Shown: positions 59,838-64,000 of the stretch, one piece after another
How positions within the stretch are numbered: position 1 is the first letter of the stretch
Layout: each line of letters begins with the position of its first letter
From: Neobacillus sp. Marseille-Q6967
GTDB taxonomy: Bacteria; Bacillota; Bacilli; Bacillales; Cytobacillaceae
Length of the DNA: 64,000 nucleotides
Direction: 5' to 3'
Assembly: GCF_946151075.1 (NCBI RefSeq)
Contig: NZ_CAMGZB010000001.1
Span: forward strand, 1,092,001-1,156,000
Translations under genes and position numbers: made by a program
The notes under the pieces: generated by a model
What the model was told of the DNA's origin: nothing
Seen by the model: the letters and a program-made list of their open reading frames with translations, nothing else
Databases searched by the model: none

Positions 59838-61688
59838 ATGGCTTCATCAGATTCACGTAATGCACCGCCGCCAATGCCTGGACCCCCGGGGAGACCAGGC
59901 GGCTTTGGCCACAACCGGAGAGGACCGGTCGTAAAGCCGAAGAATTTCAAAGAGACAATGAAACGATTATGGTTCTATGTCGCCATGGAAAGGAAAACGC
60001 TGGTTATCGTTTTTTTCCTTATCCTTGTCAGCTCGGGGTTGACCTTAATGGCCCCGTTTTTAATAGGTAAAGCTGTTGACGCAATTAATCTTGAAACGGT
60101 GGACTTTCACCTCCTTTTGGTGATGATTTACACTCTAGTCGCTGCCTATCTGTTAGATGCTGTCCTGAACTTTTTACAAGGCTGGCTGATGTCGGGTGTT
60201 TCCCAACGGATTGTTAAAAGCCTGCGAGATACTCTTTTTAAAAAACTGCAAAAGCTGCCGATTGCCTTTTTTGATAAACGGACTCACGGCGAGCTGATGA
60301 GCAGGCTGGCAAATGATATTGATAATGTTAGTAATTCGATTTCACAGTCAATTACTCAGTTAATGTCCGGGGTGATTGTCATTACCGGTTCGTTGGTGAT
60401 GATGCTGATATTAAGCCCGATTTTAACCCTGGCAAGTCTAGTGACGGTGCCGCTTGTATTTTTGTTAACGAAGACAATCGCTAAAAGAACTTCGGTGCTG
60501 TTTAAGGACCAGCAAATTCAACTTGGAAAGTTGAATGGTCAAATTGAAGAGTCCATATCTGGCCTTGAAGTGGTAAAAGCATTTAATCATGAAGAAAAGG
60601 TCATCCATGAGTTTGAAGATGTCAATGAAAAGCTCCGTGAGGTCGGCCTTAAGGCGCAAATTTGGGCAGGCTTTTTGATGCCAATCATGAACGTCATCAA
60701 TAATTTAGGCTTTGCGATTGTGGCGGTTGTCGGCGGGATGCTGGCTGTAAAAGACATCATCACCGTTGGTGCGATTGCCAGCTTTATCACCTATTCCCGG
60801 CAGTTTGTCCGGCCGCTCAATGACCTTGCACAAATCTTTAACATACTCCAATCTGGTGTCGCCGGTGCGGAGCGGGTGTTTGAAATTCTCGACGAGCCTG
60901 AGGAGACAGAAGATCGGCCGGGAGCAGTAGAGTTAGTGAAGCCAGAAGGACATGTCGTGTTTGAAAATGTAAGTTTTGGTTATCGCGAAGATATACCGAT
61001 TTTAAAAAATATCAGCTTCGAGGCCAAAATTGGCAGCAGTATAGCACTGGTTGGTCCTACCGGGGCTGGAAAAACGACGATTGTGAATTTACTGACCAGG
61101 TTTTATGATGTAACCGGCGGCAGAATTTTACTGGACGGCCATGATATCAGGGAGTATACCCGGAATAGTCTGCGAAGCTGCTTTGGATTTGTTTTGCAGG
61201 ATACGTACTTGTTTTCCGGTACCATTAAAGAGAATATTAAATATGGAAAGCAGGATGCGACTGATGAGGAAGTGGTGGCAGCCGCCAAAATGGCGAATGC
61301 CGATCCGTTTATCAACCGGCTGCCGAACCGTTATGAAACGGTACTCTCCGAAAATGGCGGTAATTTAAGCCAGGGGCAGCGGCAGTTGATTGCGATAGCG
61401 AGGGTGATCCTTGCTAAGCCAGCCCTGTTGATACTGGATGAAGCGACGAGCAGTATTGATACTCGTACGGAGCTTCATATTCAGGAGGCGCTGCTCACGT
61501 TAATGGAGGGGCGGACAAGTTTTATTATCGCTCACCGCTTAAATACCATCCGCGATGCCGATACCATCATGGTGATCGACAACGGACAAATTATCGAACA
61601 AGGAAGCCACGATGCATTAATGGAGCAGAAAGGCAGATATTATCAAATGTTCTTTAATCAATTTAAAAACGTTGAGATTGCAAATTAG
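59838..61688 (+). CDS. Heterodimeric ABC exporter, catalytic half (YfiC/BmrD-like)
   Basis: A 616-residue half-transporter with an N-terminal Pro/Gly-rich tail (NAPPPMPGPPGRPGG), a six-helix domain and an ATPase with Walker A GPTGAGKTT, signature LSQGQRQL (variant of LSGGQ) and Walker B LLILDEATSSID including the catalytic Glu. Complementary defects in the two halves are standard for BmrCD/YfiBC-type exporters. Immediate adjacency to the previous gene indicates coupled synthesis. Confidence 0.94.
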   Translation: MASSDSRNAPPPMPGPPGRPGGFGHNRRGPVVKPKNFKETMKRLWFYVAMERKTLVIVFFLILVSSGLTLMAPFLIGKAVDAINLETVDFHLLLVMIYTLVAAYLLDAVLNFLQGWLMSGVSQRIVKSLRDTLFKKLQKLPIAFFDKRTHGELMSRLANDIDNVSNSISQSITQLMSGVIVITGSLVMMLILSPILTLASLVTVPLVFLLTKTIAKRTSVLFKDQQIQLGKLNGQIEESISGLEVVKAFNHEEKVIHEFEDVNEKLREVGLKAQIWAGFLMPIMNVINNLGFAIVAVVGGMLAVKDIITVGAIASFITYSRQFVRPLNDLAQIFNILQSGVAGAERVFEILDEPEETEDRPGAVELVKPEGHVVFENVSFGYREDIPILKNISFEAKIGSSIALVGPTGAGKTTIVNLLTRFYDVTGGRILLDGHDIREYTRNSLRSCFGFVLQDTYLFSGTIKENIKYGKQDATDEEVVAAAKMANADPFINRLPNRYETVLSENGGNLSQGQRQLIAIARVILAKPALLILDEATSSIDTRTELHIQEALLTLMEGRTSFIIAHRLNTIRDADTIMVIDNGQIIEQGSHDALMEQKGRYYQMFFNQFKNVEIAN

Positions 61689-61713
61689 ATGAAAGAGTTT
61701 GGGGCTAATGTGC

Positions 61714-61750
61714 TTGAGAGAGTGTGCTTTTGATGCCCTCTCTTTTCTTT
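61714..61750 (+). terminator. Weak terminator after the ABC exporter genes
   Basis: GAGAG and CTCTC arms around a 17-nt loop, then TTTTCTTTT. Confidence 0.5.
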
Positions 61751-61869
61751 TGCTTAAAAGTAGTTGGATAGGTAGAATAACATTTGGTTGATTGTTTTTC
61801 GATACATATTTTAAAAGGTTATTTTTAGGGAATAATTCTAGTAATTGTTGCGCTCACAGGAGGGTTTAT

Positions 61870-63075
61870 ATGGGTATGCAGAAAGAAGCCTCAAGCCGGA
61901 AACTGCTTTGGGTTGCTGGAACAGGCTGGATGTTCGATGCAATGGATGTAGGGATGCTTTCCTTTATTATTGCAGCATTAAGCGTCGAATGGAATCTGAC
62001 AGCACAAGAAATGGGCTGGATTGGCAGTATTCAGTCCATTGGGATGGCTGTTGGTGCTTTAGTTTTTGGATTAATGGCTGACCGGATTGGCCGAAAAAAT
62101 GTTTTTATCATTACGTTATTACTCTTTTCAATTGGAAGCGGTATTTCCGCTTTCGCTACATCGCTTGCTTTTTTCCTAGTCTTACGATTTTTAATTGGTA
62201 TGGGTCTTGGCGGTGAGCTGCCGGTTGCCTCAACGCTTGTATCTGAAAGTGTTCCGGCTGAAAAACGTGGAAGTATTGTGGTTTTATTAGAAAGTTTCTG
62301 GGCGGTAGGCTGGCTGATTGCTGCTGTTATATCTTACTTTATCATTCCGAAATTTGGCTGGTCTGTGGCCTTGCTTATCAGTGCTGCGCCGGCACTTTAT
62401 GCGTTATATTTACGGATAGGACTCCCAGATTCTCCCCGATTTGAAGCGGTCAGCCATAGGGAAAAAGTTTCCCTGGCTCAAAGCTTGGCCAGTCTATGGT
62501 CGAATGAGTACCGCCGGCAAACGCTAATGCTTTGGATTGTCTGGTTTTGTGTTGTTTTCTCCTATTATGGAATGTTTTTATGGCTTCCAAGTGTAATGGT
62601 CATGAAAGGTTTTAGCTTAATTAAAAGCTTTGGATATGTGCTGATTATGACCTTAGCGCAGCTGCCAGGCTATTTTACAGCAGCCTTTTTTATTGAAAAA
62701 TTTGGCAGGAAATTTGTCCTTACGGTTTACCTGATTGGTACTGCTGTCAGTGCGTATTTATTCGGAAATGCAGATACAACCACGATGTTGATCACCTCTG
62801 GAATTTTATTATCTTTCTTTAATTTGGGGGCATGGGGCGGCTTATACGCTTATACACCAGAACAATACCCAACCATCATTCGTGGAACAGGGGCAGGAAT
62901 GGCTGCATCATTTGGGAGAATTGGAGGAGTGCTGGGGCCGTTATTGGTAGGATACTGGGTGACACAAAAGGTCCCAATTGGCACTATCTTCACCATCTTT
63001 TGTATTTCTGTACTCGTAGGGGCTTTTGCTGTTCTAATTTTAGGAAAAGAAACTAAAAATAAAGAATTAGTATAA
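61870..63075 (+). CDS. niaP: NiaP-type MFS transporter for nicotinate
   Basis: About 401 residues with 12 hydrophobic helices. GWMFDAMDVGMLSFIIAALSVEWNL, MADRIGRKN, GLGGELPVASTLVSESVPAEKRG and GAWGGLYAYTPEQYPTIIRGTGAG follow B. subtilis NiaP (YceI) closely. NiaP imports niacin for NAD synthesis. ATG at 61870 has an AGGAGGG site; the 26 upstream codons of the frame are rejected. No NiaR site was identified. Confidence 0.93.
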   Translation: MGMQKEASSRKLLWVAGTGWMFDAMDVGMLSFIIAALSVEWNLTAQEMGWIGSIQSIGMAVGALVFGLMADRIGRKNVFIITLLLFSIGSGISAFATSLAFFLVLRFLIGMGLGGELPVASTLVSESVPAEKRGSIVVLLESFWAVGWLIAAVISYFIIPKFGWSVALLISAAPALYALYLRIGLPDSPRFEAVSHREKVSLAQSLASLWSNEYRRQTLMLWIVWFCVVFSYYGMFLWLPSVMVMKGFSLIKSFGYVLIMTLAQLPGYFTAAFFIEKFGRKFVLTVYLIGTAVSAYLFGNADTTTMLITSGILLSFFNLGAWGGLYAYTPEQYPTIIRGTGAGMAASFGRIGGVLGPLLVGYWVTQKVPIGTIFTIFCISVLVGAFAVLILGKETKNKELV

Positions 63076-63083
63076 TGTTAAAT

Positions 63084-63120
63084 GCTGAGAGGCTTCCTTT
63101 AAGAAGTCTCTTTTTCATTT
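63084..63120 (+). terminator. Terminator after niaP
   Basis: GAGAGGCTTC pairs with GAAGTCTC (one bulged base) around CTTTAA, then TTTTTC. Confidence 0.75.
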
Positions 63121-63269
63121 TTTTAATACAGTATATTTTTAACCCTTTAAAGTGCTAAAATTATTTTTTATGCGAAGTCAGTTGAGAAAAATGTAGTTAT
63201 TTGTCTTTACAGAATTATATTAAAATAATTCGCTTTTATACTAGACTTATATAAGAATATTTTGTACAA

Positions 63270-63284
63270 TGTTTTCAGAATATT
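63270..63284 (+). promoter_or_regulatory. CodY-like box
   Basis: TGTTTTCAGAATATT matches AATTTTCWGAAAATT at 12 of 15 positions, 60 bp before the binding-protein gene. CodY control of branched-chain amino-acid uptake is well known. Confidence 0.42.
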
Positions 63285-63344
63285 ATCTCTTTTGGCAACA
63301 ATACAACAATTTTGAATGCGGATTTTATACTAGGGGGTATAAAC

Positions 63345-64000
63345 GTGAAAAAGAGAAAATTAACAGGGATTTTTATGTCGCTGATGGTAGCGGCCGGTGT
63401 AATCGCAGGGTGCAGTTCTTCTAGTACCGGCGGCGGAGATAAGGATGGCGAAACAATTAAAATTGGCGCTAACCTTGAATTATCCGGAGGGGTTGCTTCA
63501 TACGGGCAATCCATTGAAGAGGGAATTAAACTTGCAGTCGAAGAAATTAACAAAGAAGGAATCGATGGCAAGAAAATTGAGCTAGTAACATTTGATAATA
63601 AGTCTGAAGCAGCTGAAGCAACTAACGGTGCTATTAAGCTGATCAGCCAGGATAAAGTAGCGGCTATCATTGGTGCTGCAACTAGTACCAATACTTTGGC
63701 ACAGGTTGAAATCGCTCAGAAAAATAAAACTCCAATTTTAACGCCAACAGGAACAAATCCAACGATTACGAATAAAGACGGCGTTTTAAATGACTTTGTT
63801 TTCCGTACTTGCTTCATCGATCCATTCCAAGGTACAGTAGCGGCTAACTTCGCTGCTAAAGACCTAAAAGTAAAAAATGCGGCAATCATTATTGATTCTT
63901 CAAGTGACTATGCCAAAGGTCTAGCAGCTTCTTTCCAAGAAGCATTCGAAGCTAATGGCGGGAAGATTGTTGCGGAGGAAGCTTACGTAGCAAAAGATAC
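63345..64000 (+). CDS. Branched-chain amino-acid-type ABC substrate-binding protein, 5' part
   Basis: GTG start after AGGGGGT. The protein begins KKRKLTGIFMSLMVAAGVIAGCSSSS with lipobox VIAGC, then a flexible SSTGGGDKDG linker and the LivJ-type domain: IKIGANLELSGGVASYGQSIEEGIKLAVEEINKEG, SEAAEATNGAIKLISQDKVAAIIGAATS. At least 218 residues; the gene runs past the window end. Ligands are Leu/Ile/Val or related molecules; not decidable. Missing permease and ATPase genes are expected beyond 64000. Confidence 0.88.
   Translation, partial: MKKRKLTGIFMSLMVAAGVIAGCSSSSTGGGDKDGETIKIGANLELSGGVASYGQSIEEGIKLAVEEINKEGIDGKKIELVTFDNKSEAAEATNGAIKLISQDKVAAIIGAATSTNTLAQVEIAQKNKTPILTPTGTNPTITNKDGVLNDFVFRTCFIDPFQGTVAANFAAKDLKVKNAAIIIDSSSDYAKGLAASFQEAFEANGGKIVAEEAYVAKD

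Noticed and set aside
1..64000. tRNA, rRNA genes, insertion sequences and prophage genes
   Set aside because: None seen: no cloverleaf-like segments, transposase motifs or phage structural genes were recognised by eye.

Overview
The window is low-GC Firmicute DNA, most probably a Bacillaceae chromosome close to the replication origin. The left edge has the order walI end, walJ, htrA/yycK-type protease, a small CxxH/CxxC protein and rlmH, which is the usual order beside walRK in Bacillus relatives. Strong AGGAGG ribosome sites, common TTG/GTG starts, a parS site, a DnaA-box cluster next to rlmH, and neighbours such as niaP, rocB, fruRKA, catE and immune inhibitor A fit this. The genus cannot be fixed from the sequence alone.

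Layout. 1-3132: conserved core. 3112-9353: an accessory stretch punctuated by four copies of the rlmH 3' end, all still reading GEPYHK-stop. This is the pattern left by SCC-type integration. The stretch carries a C1q/TNF-like protein, SpeD, a tandem aminopropyltransferase with one degenerate half, a BCCT osmolyte transporter, an unknown protein and a GIY-YIG protein. 9400-13260: a leftward operon behind a guanine-class riboswitch and possible PurR boxes, encoding a DUF3100 membrane protein, a small membrane protein, a deaminase-type amidohydrolase and a TauE-like permease; purine salvage is inferred. 13422-17697: an L,D-transpeptidase and a three-gene surface-sugar cluster. 17941-25918: CdaR regulator divergent from glycerate kinase, KdgT-type permease, LarA-like nickel epimerase, DUF1537 kinase, PdxA2 and LarE, read as four-carbon sugar-acid catabolism. 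26012-35483: phosphatase, CstA, small lipoprotein, parS, fruRKA, quinone/catechol stress pair and NupC. 35822-40379: two convergent secreted metalloproteases that share a C-terminal module. 40732-47549: RocB, an ABC transporter under a lysine riboswitch, and a cellulose-synthase-like transferase with two PilZ modules.

48131-50762 is the most unusual segment: a plasmid-style actin-type (ParM/ParR) partition locus on the chromosome. It is preceded by two arrays of GTWTAC-centred repeats that look like a duplicated centromere, with a remnant of the upstream DUF3052 gene's 3' end lying before the second array. 50802-64000 holds a nickel-type permease, pepT, an array of phased 20-bp units, a NERD protein, a TetR-controlled ABC operon whose ATPase has an in-frame amber stop, an ASCH protein, a heterodimeric ABC exporter, niaP and the start of a branched-chain amino-acid binding protein.

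The arrangement suggests many self-contained regulated units: riboswitches (guanine, lysine), phased operators (FruR, CdaR-like), paired palindromes (TetR, MhqR-like) and CodY-like boxes. All family calls rest on motifs read by eye. No database search was run.
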